Assembly (NCBI GenBank): GCA_902601865.1
Contig: CACKOX010000015.1
Coordinates: 1 to 33,958 of the forward strand
Length of the DNA: 33,958 nucleotides
Reading direction: 5' to 3'
From: an uncultured Alphaproteobacteria bacterium
GTDB taxonomy: Bacteria; Pseudomonadota; Alphaproteobacteria; HIMB59
In this document: piece by piece, positions 1-9,647 of the stretch
How the letters are laid out: every line of letters begins with the position of its first letter
Numbering within the stretch: position 1 is the stretch's first letter
Position numbers and translations under genes: made by a program
Notes under the pieces: generated by a model
The model's input: the letters and a program-made list of their open reading frames with translations, nothing else
What the model was told of the DNA's origin: nothing
Databases searched by the model: none

Positions 1-417
1 GGACTCAAAGAATTAAATTCAAACATTAAAATAGCCTGCACAGATCCACAAGGTGCTCAAATGTATAACTATTTTAAATTTTCAAAACTAGAAGTTAAAG
101 GAGAGCCATCAGAAGCGGAGGGAATAGGTCAGTATAGAGTAACTAAAAACGTAGAACCCTCCCTTGTTGATTTTTCATATCATATCACGGACTACAATGC
201 ATATGAACTCTTATACAAAATGGTCAAAACAGAGGGTTTGTTTCTCGGATCTAGTTCTGGTGTAAATGTAGCTGGGGCAATTGAAATGGCAAAAGAAATG
301 GGACCAGGAAAGAACATTGTTACAATTTTGTGTGACGATGCAAATAAATATTTTAGCAAACTGTATAATAAAAATTACTTATTATCCAAGAAACTTCCAG
401 TGCCTGATTGGTTGTAA
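1..417 (+). CDS. Cysteine synthase / PLP-dependent beta-family enzyme, C-terminal part (5' truncated by the window edge)
   Basis: Frame 1 is open from base 1 (GLKELNSNIKIACTDPQGAQMYNYF...) and joins the listed ORF at 61. Contains GLFLGSSSGVNVAGAIEMAKEMGPGKNIVTILCDDANKYFSKLYN, typical of the cysteine synthase/CBS-family C-terminus. Confidence 0.85.
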   Translation, partial: GLKELNSNIKIACTDPQGAQMYNYFKFSKLEVKGEPSEAEGIGQYRVTKNVEPSLVDFSYHITDYNAYELLYKMVKTEGLFLGSSSGVNVAGAIEMAKEMGPGKNIVTILCDDANKYFSKLYNKNYLLSKKLPVPDWL

Positions 418-418
418 T

Positions 419-955
419 TTATTTTTTTGAAAACATCATTCTCTTAAGAGTGTGATCTTTAAAAATAAAATGATGCATCAATGCTGCTCCTGAATGAACA
501 AAAAAAAGTACTAAAACAACATTGCTGGTGTACTCATGCATTTGCCTGAATATAAACCTCAAATCCCTGTCCACATCTATTATAGAAGCCAGTTCTATGT
601 TAAAAAAGATGACAGTATCGCCTTGTAGGTTTGTTACTAAATAGCCAGATATGGGTTGTAAAAAAAATATTAAATAGAACAAAAAATATGTTGTTTTAGC
701 CGCATATACTAAAATTTTATTATCAACTAAAGGCTTTGGTCTTATATTAATCCATTTCCAGCTCAGCCGAAAAATAGCTAATAAAAGTATTAACAAACCA
801 AGGGTATTATGAATAATTAATATCTCATAATAATACTGAAAATTATTCTCTAAGTTCTTACCCAAAAGGTAGGTGGCGATCATAAGAAGTGCCATTGTCC
901 AGTGAAACAATTTACTGATTAAGCCATATTCATCTGTGGTGTTAGCTAGTCTCAT
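419..955 (-). CDS. Cytochrome b561 family membrane protein
   Basis: About 178 aa with multiple TM segments; FHWTMALLMIATYLLG, IIHNTLGLLILLLAIFRLSW and MHEYTSNVVLVLFFVHSGAALMHHF resemble bacterial cyt b561 haem-ligand helices. Confidence 0.85.
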   Translation of the reverse strand: MRLANTTDEYGLISKLFHWTMALLMIATYLLGKNLENNFQYYYEILIIHNTLGLLILLLAIFRLSWKWINIRPKPLVDNKILVYAAKTTYFLFYLIFFLQPISGYLVTNLQGDTVIFFNIELASIIDVDRDLRFIFRQMHEYTSNVVLVLFFVHSGAALMHHFIFKDHTLKRMMFSKK

Positions 956-978
956 ATTTTACTAGAATATATGTTATT

Positions 979-1788
979 ATGTTTAATCATATGAAATTTA
1001 AAAAAATATCATTATTTATAATATTAATATTATTTACTCTAAATTCTTATTCAAGAGATTACATAATTGTGCAATCTACAACAAGTATTGCGAATACAGG
1101 CTTATTAGATTTATTGTCTAGTAAATTTGAAAAGCAAACAGGGATCAAGGTTAGACCAATAGCTGTGGGTACAGGTAATGCCATTTCAAATGCTAAACGA
1201 GGCGACGGTGATGTGTTAATGGTACACTCAAAAAAAGATGAATTGAAATTTGTCTCAGATGGTTTTGGGGTTAAAAGACATGAATTAATGTACAACAATT
1301 TTATTATTGTGGGCCCTAAAGATGATCCTGCAAAAATATCACAGGAAAATGATATAAAAAATATTATGAAAAAAATTTCACTTTCAAATCAAAAGTTTAT
1401 ATCAAGAGATGATAAGTCAGGAACTCATATAAAAGAAAATGACTTATGGAAACTCGCTAATATTAACCTGTTCGATAATCGCAAATATATAAAGACAGGA
1501 ACAAGCATGGCCAACACTTTGAATGTGGCATCAGAGATGAACGCTTATACACTTAGTGATAAGGGCACATGGATATCATTCAAAAATAAAAATAATTTAA
1601 AAATCCTGTTTGAAGGTGGGAGTGAAATGCATAATGAATACGGAGTCATAGCTATTAACCCTAAAAAATTTCCCCATGTAGAATATGATAAATCAAAAGA
1701 ATTCATTGAATGGCTGATTACAGGTGCAGGTAAAGATGTTATTAATAACTTTACTTATAATGGGGAAAAATTGTTTTTTACAAACTAA
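979..1788 (+). CDS. tupA: Tungstate-type ABC transporter substrate-binding protein (TupA-like)
   Basis: Signal peptide followed by VQSTTSIANTGLLDLLSSKFEKQTGIKVRPIAVGTGNAISNAKRGDGDVLMVHSKKDE; followed by permease and ATPase genes. Start may be the in-frame ATG at 991. Confidence 0.85.
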   Translation: MFNHMKFKKISLFIILILFTLNSYSRDYIIVQSTTSIANTGLLDLLSSKFEKQTGIKVRPIAVGTGNAISNAKRGDGDVLMVHSKKDELKFVSDGFGVKRHELMYNNFIIVGPKDDPAKISQENDIKNIMKKISLSNQKFISRDDKSGTHIKENDLWKLANINLFDNRKYIKTGTSMANTLNVASEMNAYTLSDKGTWISFKNKNNLKILFEGGSEMHNEYGVIAINPKKFPHVEYDKSKEFIEWLITGAGKDVINNFTYNGEKLFFTN

Positions 1789-1807
1789 ATTTTTATTAAT
1801 TTTTTAG

Positions 1808-2449
1808 ATGCTAACCTTTGAAAAAATACAGTCAGCGATTTTCATAACACTTTATGTGAGTATATTTTCGACAATCATATCGTTTATTTTTTCAATGTTT
1901 TTTGGATATATTCTAGCGATTTATCAATTCAAATTGAAAAAACCTATAGTAATTTTTTTAAGCTCGATGACTTCCATTCCTCCTGTTTGTGCCGGACTCT
2001 TAGTTTATTTATTAATTAGCAGATCTGGGCCTCTTGGTTGGATGGAAATATTATATTCACCACTGGCTATGATATTAGCTCAAATAGTCATTACTTTTCC
2101 TATTATGATTACCCTAATTATTAAAAATATTGAAACTGATTACCCAATTTACAAAGAAGAACTCCTATCCTACGGGGCAAGTAAAAAGGACATAATTTTC
2201 TTACTTATTTCTAATAAATTAAATATCTACATCACCGTGATTTTAGTGGGGTTTGGAAGAGCCATCAGTGAATATGGGGCCGCAGCTATTGTAGGAGGAT
2301 CCATTGATCACTTTACAAGAAATATGACAGCTACCATTGCATTAGAAACTTCTAAAGGGAATGTTTCATTAGGTATTATTTTAGGAGCCATACTAATCTC
2401 ACTAACATTAATAATATCAATTATCTTAAATACTTTAAAAAATGATTAG
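1808..2449 (+). CDS. tupB: Tungstate-type ABC transporter permease (TupB-like)
   Basis: 213 aa, multi-TM, with the EAA-like loop EELLSYGASKKDIIFLLISNKLNIYITVILVGFGRAISEYGAAAIVGG; sits between the substrate-binding and ATPase genes. Confidence 0.85.
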   Translation: MLTFEKIQSAIFITLYVSIFSTIISFIFSMFFGYILAIYQFKLKKPIVIFLSSMTSIPPVCAGLLVYLLISRSGPLGWMEILYSPLAMILAQIVITFPIMITLIIKNIETDYPIYKEELLSYGASKKDIIFLLISNKLNIYITVILVGFGRAISEYGAAAIVGGSIDHFTRNMTATIALETSKGNVSLGIILGAILISLTLIISIILNTLKND

Positions 2450-3047
2450 TACTTATAATCTTTCTTATACTACTGATCAAAAAAAAATACTGAACAGTAT
2501 AAATATTAATATCCAAAAAAATAAAATTACTATTATTTCTGGAAAGAATGGGTCAGGTAAAAGTACATTACTAAAAATTTTAAATCGTCTAATTGTCCCA
2601 AGTAAGGGCTCTATAAAATCACAATATGAAAAGCCTGTACCTATGTTATTTCAACGATCTCTTTCGTTGAATAAAAGTTTAGAGGAAAATTTTTTGCTTT
2701 TGAATAGTATTAAAAAAACAAAAATTGATAGAACTTTTTATAATCTATTTAATTTAAAAAAATTAAAAGCAAATAAATTTGCTAGCTTATCTGAGGGAGA
2801 AAAGCAAAAAGTTTTCATTTCTAGGCTTATGAGCTTCGAGCAAGATATGTTAATTATGGATGAGCCAAACCAATATTTAGACATAGAAAGCGAAGAAAAA
2901 TTTTTCGAGAAATTATCTGATTTAAGCAAATCTAAAACAATTATAATGACGTTACATGATATGAATTACATTAAAAAATTGGCTGACAATTTAATTGTTT
3001 TAGATAATGGAAAAATAATATTTAACGATCTCGCAGCTAATTATTAA
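2442..3047 (+). CDS. tupC: ABC transporter ATP-binding protein (TupC-like)
   Basis: Walker A SGKNGSGKSTLLK, signature-like LSEGEKQKVFISR, Walker B MLIMDEPNQYLD, H-loop TLHD; overlaps tupB by 8 bp. Confidence 0.85.
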   Translation: MISTYNLSYTTDQKKILNSININIQKNKITIISGKNGSGKSTLLKILNRLIVPSKGSIKSQYEKPVPMLFQRSLSLNKSLEENFLLLNSIKKTKIDRTFYNLFNLKKLKANKFASLSEGEKQKVFISRLMSFEQDMLIMDEPNQYLDIESEEKFFEKLSDLSKSKTIIMTLHDMNYIKKLADNLIVLDNGKIIFNDLAANY

Positions 3048-3086
3048 TAACCTTGTTAATAGCTTAATTATATGTCTTAATTAAAC

Positions 3087-3500
3087 ATGATCAAACTCTC
3101 CTTAGCTTTATTACTTTTTTCCTCTTCACTTTTGAGCGCAAACCCTGTTGCGGACAGACAAGAATCAATGAGAGATTATAATAAACTTATGAGAGCCGCA
3201 AATAACCTCATTAGGGATTCAGTTATCAATGATGATCTCGCAAGCATTTATGAAGAAATTGAAGAAATTATGAAAGTCTACCCCACTTTATTCCCTGACG
3301 ATTCATTCGGTGGTAAGTCCAAAGCGAGTACAGACATTATTGATAATAGAGACTTATTTAATCAAATTGCAAAAGAAACAGAGGACAATGCAGCATTTGC
3401 TAAGTTAGCAGCACTGGAGGGCAATATTGATGAAGTACAACAATATCATCAAAATTTATTTGGGAGCTGCAAAAGTTGTCACTCCCGTTTTAAAGATTAA
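3087..3500 (+). CDS. Cytochrome c' family protein
   Basis: Signal peptide, about 137 aa, single C-terminal haem motif CKSCHSRFKD in cytochrome c' topology. Confidence 0.8.
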   Translation: MIKLSLALLLFSSSLLSANPVADRQESMRDYNKLMRAANNLIRDSVINDDLASIYEEIEEIMKVYPTLFPDDSFGGKSKASTDIIDNRDLFNQIAKETEDNAAFAKLAALEGNIDEVQQYHQNLFGSCKSCHSRFKD

Positions 3501-3504
3501 CCGC

Positions 3505-3897
3505 ATGTTAAAATATTTTTTTTTATTTTTTTTTCTATCAACTCATTTATTATTTGCAGATAATAAGCTAATGAAATACATACCGATAGATACAGAAGAG
3601 TCTTTAAAAAGAATTCAAGAAGGAGCGATAGTTATTGATGTCAGATATCCAAATGAACACAATAAGATAAGAATAGAGAACTCACATAATATTCCTTTCA
3701 AAGAAATAACTGTTGAAAAGATTAATTCCATAAATCCTGATAACAAGGATATCATTATTCATTGCACTGCAGGCATAACCTCTAAAAAGGTAGCGGACAA
3801 TCTAGTTGCACAAGGATATCAAGGCACTATCTATGAAATGGACAAAGGATTGATCGATTGGGTAAATCTAGGTTTTAAAACCGAGCAAGGCATATAA
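3505..3897 (+). CDS. Exported rhodanese-like domain protein
   Basis: In-frame ATG at 3505 (the listed ORF starts upstream, inside cytochrome c'); signal peptide MLKYFFLFFFLSTHLLFA; VIDVRYPNEHNKIRIENSHNIPF and active-site-like HCTAGITSKKVADNL. Confidence 0.85.
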   Translation: MLKYFFLFFFLSTHLLFADNKLMKYIPIDTEESLKRIQEGAIVIDVRYPNEHNKIRIENSHNIPFKEITVEKINSINPDNKDIIIHCTAGITSKKVADNLVAQGYQGTIYEMDKGLIDWVNLGFKTEQGI

Positions 3898-3916
3898 TAA
3901 GTTATTATAAATATAA

Positions 3917-4087
3917 CTATGAAAAATAGTTAGTGCTGAACATATAGTAAATCATATATCCAATAAGTCCTACGACCAGCAACACTAGAGGTATTACTGA
4001 TATTGTAAAAGCCTCCCTAAATTTCTTATTAAATAATAACAAACTTACCAATAGTAAAATTAAAAGAATGAGTAGAAGTCTGATCAT
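3917..4087 (-). CDS. Small membrane protein of unknown function
   Basis: ORF listed as 3917-4153; the in-frame ATG at 4087 gives MIRLLLILLILLLVSLLLFNKKFREAFTISVIPLVLLVVGLIGYMIYYMF, two TM helices. Start uncertain. Confidence 0.45.
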   Translation of the reverse strand: MIRLLLILLILLLVSLLLFNKKFREAFTISVIPLVLLVVGLIGYMIYYMFSTNYFS

Positions 4088-4162
4088 ATTGTTAATTTTA
4101 GCATAATATTTAATAATTTTGCTATTCCATATTGGCTTATTTAGGTATATCAAGTCTTAATC

Positions 4163-4942
4163 ATGTCTAAAGTAAAAGTAGCTATTGCTGGAGCATTAGG
4201 AAGAATGGGAAATAATCTTATTAGTTCAGCGATTTCAAATACAAATGTTGAACTTATTGGTGTATTTGATGTCAAGGATATTGACACTAACTTTATATCC
4301 AAGTATCAAATTCCAGAAAATATCATTACCACAAGAGAAGAGTCTTTTAAAACAGCAGATATAGTAATAGATTTCACGTCACCTAAAGCCTTATTTAATT
4401 TTACAGAAGCCGCTGTTTCTAATAACACTGGTTTAGTAATTGGCACAACGGGCTTAGATGAAAGTCATTTCAATCTGTTAAAGCAATCAAGTAATTCAAG
4501 TAAAATTTTCTATGCACCAAACATGAGTTATGGCGTAAATACATTTTTTGAAATAGCAAGAAAAGCTGCTAAACATTTAAAAGATTTTGATATTGAGATA
4601 ACTGAAACACATCATCGGCATAAAAAAGATGCGCCTAGTGGAACCGCAATAAAACTAGGAGAAGAAATTGTAGACGAACTTGGATTATCTAAATCAAACT
4701 TTAATTTTAATCGCCAAAGCCAAGATAACCAAAGAAAAGAAAATGAAATTGGATTTTCATCAATAAGAGGAGGGAATATACCGGGGGAACACACAGTTAT
4801 ATTTCACGGTGATAATGAGTCTATTGAATTAACACACAAAGCCTATAATAGAAAAATTTTTTCTGATGGTGCCATTGAAGCTGCAGTCTGGCTAGCCGCA
4901 CAAGAAAATGGTTTTTATTCTTTTAAAGACATGATCAGCTAG
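4163..4942 (+). CDS. dapB: 4-hydroxy-tetrahydrodipicolinate reductase
   Basis: VAIAGALGRMGNNLI, ETHHRHKKDAPSGTA, IGFSSIRGGNIPGEHTVIFHGDNESIELTHKAYNR. Confidence 0.97.
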   Translation: MSKVKVAIAGALGRMGNNLISSAISNTNVELIGVFDVKDIDTNFISKYQIPENIITTREESFKTADIVIDFTSPKALFNFTEAAVSNNTGLVIGTTGLDESHFNLLKQSSNSSKIFYAPNMSYGVNTFFEIARKAAKHLKDFDIEITETHHRHKKDAPSGTAIKLGEEIVDELGLSKSNFNFNRQSQDNQRKENEIGFSSIRGGNIPGEHTVIFHGDNESIELTHKAYNRKIFSDGAIEAAVWLAAQENGFYSFKDMIS

Positions 4943-5369
4943 ACGAGGAACTGTACTTTTCAATTATTCTTTTTAATTTTTTTCTTCTTTGCTCACTTAA
5001 AAAACTAGCAAATAATTTTTTCTTTCCAGAATAGTTAACACTCAGGGAGTTTTTTTCATTTTTTATTTTCAACCAATTAAGGTTATAGCTATTCTGTTCA
5101 ACAATTTCATCACCATCAAGCCGTTCTAATTGCATAGACTTTGACTCCAAAGAAATTTTTTCAGTTTTTTTCAAACTCCTGACAAAATAAATAGTACAAA
5201 TAACCAAAATAGAAAATTCAACTAGACCAAAGATAATTATGGGCCAAGCCCCAACAAGTAAAAATCTTCCCCCAATAAAAATAATTAAAAAACCCGTAAT
5301 TAGTAAGAAAAACAGTATTTGAAGATTGGTTAAACTTCTATTTGGTTTTAAGTGCAGTTTTCTTGTCAT
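4935..5369 (-). CDS. DUF2244-like membrane protein
   Basis: Two TM helices after LKPNRSLTNLQILFFLLI; C-terminal domain ending in FLSEQRRKKLKRIIE; located beside nth. Confidence 0.7.
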   Translation of the reverse strand: MTRKLHLKPNRSLTNLQILFFLLITGFLIIFIGGRFLLVGAWPIIIFGLVEFSILVICTIYFVRSLKKTEKISLESKSMQLERLDGDEIVEQNSYNLNWLKIKNEKNSLSVNYSGKKKLFASFLSEQRRKKLKRIIEKYSSSSS

Positions 5370-5433
5370 TTCCTATCAATTTATAAAATTATATTTATAT
5401 TTATAATAAATTTTATCGCATACCAATAATATT

Positions 5434-6087
5434 ATGAAAAAACAAGAAAGAGCTAATGTCGTTTTGGGTAATTTGAATAAATTCTATCCAAAGATCCCAA
5501 TTCCACTTAAACATCAAAATATTTATGAGCTTTTAATAGCAGTACTGTTAAGTGCGCAGTGCACGGATGAACGTGTTAATAGGATTACACCTCTATTGTT
5601 TAAAATTGCAAATAATCCTTACGATATGTCAAAAATTCCAGTAAATAAAATTTACAAAATTATTAAACCATGCGGGCTTGCTCCAAAAAAATCAAAGGCG
5701 ATTTCTAAACTTTCAAAGATTTTGATAAAACAATACAATGGTATTGTTCCGGAGACCTTTGAGGATTTAGAACGCTTACCAGGTGTGGGTCATAAAACAG
5801 CAAGTGTTGTAATGTCCCAAGGCTTTGGCCATCCTGCGTTCCCTGTCGATACGCACATTCACCGCTTAGCACAAAGGTGGGGCCTAACTAATGGCAAAAA
5901 TGTCGTTCAAACTGAAATGGATATAAAAAAATTATTTCCAGAAGCGACTTGGAATAGACTTCATTTACAAATGATTTTCTATGGGAGAGAATACTGCAAA
6001 GCAAGAAGCTGCTTCGGAATTGAATGCAAAATTTGCAAAGATTGCTATCCAAAAAGAACAAAGGCTATCAAAGTAAAAAAACCCTAA
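5434..6087 (+). CDS. nth: Endonuclease III
   Basis: LLIAVLLSAQCTDERVN, LPGVGHKTASVV (HhH with catalytic Lys), FPVDTHIHRLAQRWG, C-terminal Cys cluster YCKARSCFGIECKICKDCYP. Confidence 0.95.
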   Translation: MKKQERANVVLGNLNKFYPKIPIPLKHQNIYELLIAVLLSAQCTDERVNRITPLLFKIANNPYDMSKIPVNKIYKIIKPCGLAPKKSKAISKLSKILIKQYNGIVPETFEDLERLPGVGHKTASVVMSQGFGHPAFPVDTHIHRLAQRWGLTNGKNVVQTEMDIKKLFPEATWNRLHLQMIFYGREYCKARSCFGIECKICKDCYPKRTKAIKVKKP

Positions 6088-6150
6088 TTTCAAACAGATT
6101 ATCTATGAAAAAAAATAGAATAATGTATAAAAATAACTTTATTTACCATT

Positions 6151-9100
6151 ATGAGACAAATTAAGAAAATATTAATTGCCAATAGAAGTGAAATTGCAAT
6201 TAGGATATCTCGTGCTGCAACAGAATTAGGCTTTAAAACAGTATCCATTTACTCTTACGAAGATCGTTTTGCATTACATCGCTTTAAAACAGATGAAAGT
6301 TATCTCGTTGGATCAGGATTAGGACCTATACAAGCATACTTGGACTACAAAGGAATCGTACAAATTGCAGTTAACTCAGGCTGTGATGCTATACACCCTG
6401 GATATGGCTTTTTATCTGAAAACCCAGAATTTGCTGATGAATGTGCAAAGTACAATATAATTTTTGTTGGTCCTTCTCCAAATATTATGCGATCCCTCGG
6501 AAATAAAGTTGAAGCAAAAAAAACTGCTGGTAAAGCCAAAGTTCCAACCATACCTTCCACAGGACCTTTACCAAAAGATTTAAAAAAATGTAAAGACCTT
6601 GCAAAAAAAATCGGCTATCCAATTATGCTCAAAGCATCTTGGGGTGGTGGTGGTCGCGGGATGCGAGTTATTAAAAAAGAAACAGAATTAGAAAATCACA
6701 TTAATACCGCTAGAAGAGAAGCTAAAAGTGCTTTTGGAAAAGACGATGTATTTTTTGAAAAACTTATCGAAAAAGCATTTCATGTTGAGGTCCAAATAAT
6801 CGGAGATACTCATGGAAACATAGTTCATCTTTTTGAGAGAGACTGTTCTCTTCAAAGGCGTCATCAAAAAGTAGTTGAAAGAGCTCCTGCTGCTTACTTG
6901 TCAGATAAAGAGAGAAATGCAATTTGTGAAGCAGGTGTGAGAATTGGAAAACAAGTTAACTATTCATGTGCTGGAACAGTAGAGTTTTTAATGGATGCTA
7001 AATCTAGAGACTTTTTCTTCATTGAAGTTAACCCAAGAGTTCAAGTTGAACATACAGTCACAGAAGAAATAACTGGTATTGATATAGTTAAAGCCCAGTT
7101 TCTTTTAGCAGCTGGTGCTAAAATTGGTGATGATATATGTGGTGTACCACTTCAAGAAAATATACAAATGAAAGGTCACGCTATCCAATCACGAGTCACA
7201 ACGGAGGATGCAGCCAATGATTTTGCACCAGATTATGGAAAAATTAATGTTTATAGATCTGCGAGTGGTCTTGGAATAAGGCTAGATGCTGGAACCGCAT
7301 CAACAGGTACGATTATTACACCATATTATGATTCTCTTTTGGTGAAAGTTACTGCAAAAGGTCAAACTCCTATTGAAGCTAAGAGAAGAATGAACAGAGC
7401 TTTAAGTGAGTTTCGAGTCAGAGGTGTAAAAACAAACATACCTTTTTTATTAAAGTTAATTAATCACGAAGGCTTCGACATTTTTAAATACCATACAAAA
7501 TTTATAGATAGTGAAAAAAGTTTATTTCAATTCTCTGGTCGAAAAGATAGAGCCACTAAGACATTAAATTTTTTGGCAGAAGTTATTGTCAATGGCAATC
7601 CAGAAGTTGCTAACAGACCACGATTAAGAGAGACCACACCGGCAAAACTCTCTGACTACGGAATTTCTAGATCAAAAAAAGCACAAGAGACAGTAAATAA
7701 TACATATAAACAAATTTTAGATGCTGAAGGTCCATCTGCTGTTGCTCATGCTGTATTAAACGAAAAACAATTACTAATCACAGACACTACTTTTAGAGAT
7801 GCTCATCAGTCTTTGATAGCAACTCGAATGAGAACTCAAGATATGTTAGGCATAACTGATTTATACGAAGAAAGACTTAAGAATTTATTTTCAGTAGAAT
7901 GCTGGGGTGGGGCGACTTTTGATGTTGCATTAAGATTCTTAAAAGAGGATCCGTGGGAACGTTTAGAAAAATTACGTGAGCAAATGCCATCCGCATTACT
8001 ACAAATGTTATTTAGAGGGTCTAACGCACTTGGGTACACAAACTACCCAGATAATGTTTTAAGAAGGTTTATTCAGCTTTCTGCTCAGTCAGGGATTGAT
8101 GTTTTTAGAATATTTGATGCATTAAACTGGATAGAAAATATGAGAGTGTCTATTGATGAAGTTTTAAAATCTGGAAAAATTTGTGAGGCTTCTATTTGTT
8201 ATTCTGGTGATCTATCTTCACCTGCAGAAAAAAAATATACACTTGAATATTATCTAAAAATGGCCCAAAAACTTGAGAAAATGGGAGTTCATTTTCTTGC
8301 AATTAAAGATATGGCAGGCTTATGCAAGCCCAAGGCGGCAAAAACCTTATTTAAAGAATTAAAGAAAAACATAAAAATCCCAATTCATTTCCATACACAC
8401 GATACAAGTGGAAACGGCGTTGCAACATTGCTTAATGCCTCTGATGCTGGAGTGGATATAGTTGATGTAGCAATTGACTCTTGGTCTGGTTTTACCTCAC
8501 AACCTAGCTTCGGTGCAGTTCTTGAATCACTTGATGGAAACAACAGAGACCCAAAAATATCTTCTGCTGTTGTTAGGACTGCAGCAAATTATTGGGAAGG
8601 TGTAAGAAAGCAATACCAGCCTTTCGAAAGTAAAACTCGAACTAGCATGTCTGAGGTATATTTACATCAGATGCCAGGTGGGCAATATACAAATTTAAGA
8701 GAGCAAGCAAGATCAATGGGCATTACAGACGAGAGATGGCCAGAATTAGCATCAATGTATGCGGAGGTTAATAAAATATTTGGAGATGTTATTAAGGTTA
8801 CACCTATATCTAAAGTTGTTGGCGATATGGCAATTTATATGTTGGCAAATAATATTCAAATTGAAGATGTCTTAGACCCCAAAAAAGATGTTGGTTTTCC
8901 AGCATCAGTCATTGAGTTTTTTAGTGGTCGATTAGGTCAACCATACAAGGGGTTTCCAAAAGCACTCCAAAAGAAAATCTTAAAAGGAAAAAAACCAATT
9001 AATTATAGATTTGGTTCAAAACTCCCTTCTTTAAAAATTAAAAACAGAACAAAAGAATTAGAGAAAAACTACAATGAGATTATTTCTGAGAAAGATACAA

Positions 9101-9615
9101 TTTCACAAATATTTTTTCCTGAAGTTTTTGATGAGTATATGAAACATAAAAAGAAATTTGGCAACACAAGTGTTATCCCAACTTCAAATTACTTTTTTGG
9201 TATGAATACAGATGAAGAAATATATGTCTCTATTGAACCTGGAAAAACATTAATCATCAGATACTTCACTTTAAGTGAACCCAACGAAAAAGGTTTCAGA
9301 ACAGTTTACTTTGAATTAAATGGTCAGGCTAGATCTGTTGACATTAAAGACAACTCCATAGCAGTAGACGATTTAGCTAAAGAAATCGCAGATCCAAGCA
9401 ACAAGGATCATGTGGCAGCCCCAATTCCAGGCTTGCTTGTAGATGTTGCCGTCACAGAAGGAATAAAAGTACCCAAGGGTGCTAAATTATGCACTATCGA
9501 GGCGATGAAAATGGAAACGGTTATTTACGCAGACCAACCTGGAACTGTAGAGAGACTTTGCGTAAAAGCTGGCGAAAATATTGAAGCCCAGCAACTTTTA
9601 TTAATTATAAAATAA
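6151..9615 (+). CDS. pyc: Pyruvate carboxylase
   Basis: 1154 aa: biotin carboxylase domain (KKILIANRSEIAIRISRAATELG, HPGYGFLSENPEFA, EVNPRVQVEHTVTE), carboxyltransferase domain (DTTFRDAHQSLIATRMRT, HFHTHDTSGNG), biotin attachment site EAMKMET. Confidence 0.98.
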   Translation: MRQIKKILIANRSEIAIRISRAATELGFKTVSIYSYEDRFALHRFKTDESYLVGSGLGPIQAYLDYKGIVQIAVNSGCDAIHPGYGFLSENPEFADECAKYNIIFVGPSPNIMRSLGNKVEAKKTAGKAKVPTIPSTGPLPKDLKKCKDLAKKIGYPIMLKASWGGGGRGMRVIKKETELENHINTARREAKSAFGKDDVFFEKLIEKAFHVEVQIIGDTHGNIVHLFERDCSLQRRHQKVVERAPAAYLSDKERNAICEAGVRIGKQVNYSCAGTVEFLMDAKSRDFFFIEVNPRVQVEHTVTEEITGIDIVKAQFLLAAGAKIGDDICGVPLQENIQMKGHAIQSRVTTEDAANDFAPDYGKINVYRSASGLGIRLDAGTASTGTIITPYYDSLLVKVTAKGQTPIEAKRRMNRALSEFRVRGVKTNIPFLLKLINHEGFDIFKYHTKFIDSEKSLFQFSGRKDRATKTLNFLAEVIVNGNPEVANRPRLRETTPAKLSDYGISRSKKAQETVNNTYKQILDAEGPSAVAHAVLNEKQLLITDTTFRDAHQSLIATRMRTQDMLGITDLYEERLKNLFSVECWGGATFDVALRFLKEDPWERLEKLREQMPSALLQMLFRGSNALGYTNYPDNVLRRFIQLSAQSGIDVFRIFDALNWIENMRVSIDEVLKSGKICEASICYSGDLSSPAEKKYTLEYYLKMAQKLEKMGVHFLAIKDMAGLCKPKAAKTLFKELKKNIKIPIHFHTHDTSGNGVATLLNASDAGVDIVDVAIDSWSGFTSQPSFGAVLESLDGNNRDPKISSAVVRTAANYWEGVRKQYQPFESKTRTSMSEVYLHQMPGGQYTNLREQARSMGITDERWPELASMYAEVNKIFGDVIKVTPISKVVGDMAIYMLANNIQIEDVLDPKKDVGFPASVIEFFSGRLGQPYKGFPKALQKKILKGKKPINYRFGSKLPSLKIKNRTKELEKNYNEIISEKDTISQIFFPEVFDEYMKHKKKFGNTSVIPTSNYFFGMNTDEEIYVSIEPGKTLIIRYFTLSEPNEKGFRTVYFELNGQARSVDIKDNSIAVDDLAKEIADPSNKDHVAAPIPGLLVDVAVTEGIKVPKGAKLCTIEAMKMETVIYADQPGTVERLCVKAGENIEAQQLLLIIK

Positions 9616-9647
9616 TTTATTTAATAATAATATGATAACTATTTACC

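Noticed and set aside
1059-1298. Antisense or nested short ORFs (also 2738-2929, 4612-4794, 6345-6560, 7836-8039, 10171-10392, 13996-14214, 17121-17339, 18193-18393, 19413-19703, 21271-21468, 25311-25526, 28928-29182, 28949-29143, 30891-31124)
   Set aside because: Each lies within or opposite a better supported CDS and shows no recognisable domain.
3427-3504. N-terminal extension of the rhodanese ORF into cytochrome c'
   Set aside because: Out-of-frame overlap with the haem-motif coding region; ATG 3505 gives a signal peptide.
3914-3932. TAACTAT-GAAAA-ATAGTTA hairpin between rhodanese and the small membrane ORF
   Set aside because: All-AT 7-bp stem without a clear U-tract; expected by chance in this AT-rich sequence.
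5370-5433. AT-rich intergenic repeats of TTATA/ATAAA type
   Set aside because: Low-complexity AT sequence; inverted and direct matches are not distinguishable from background.
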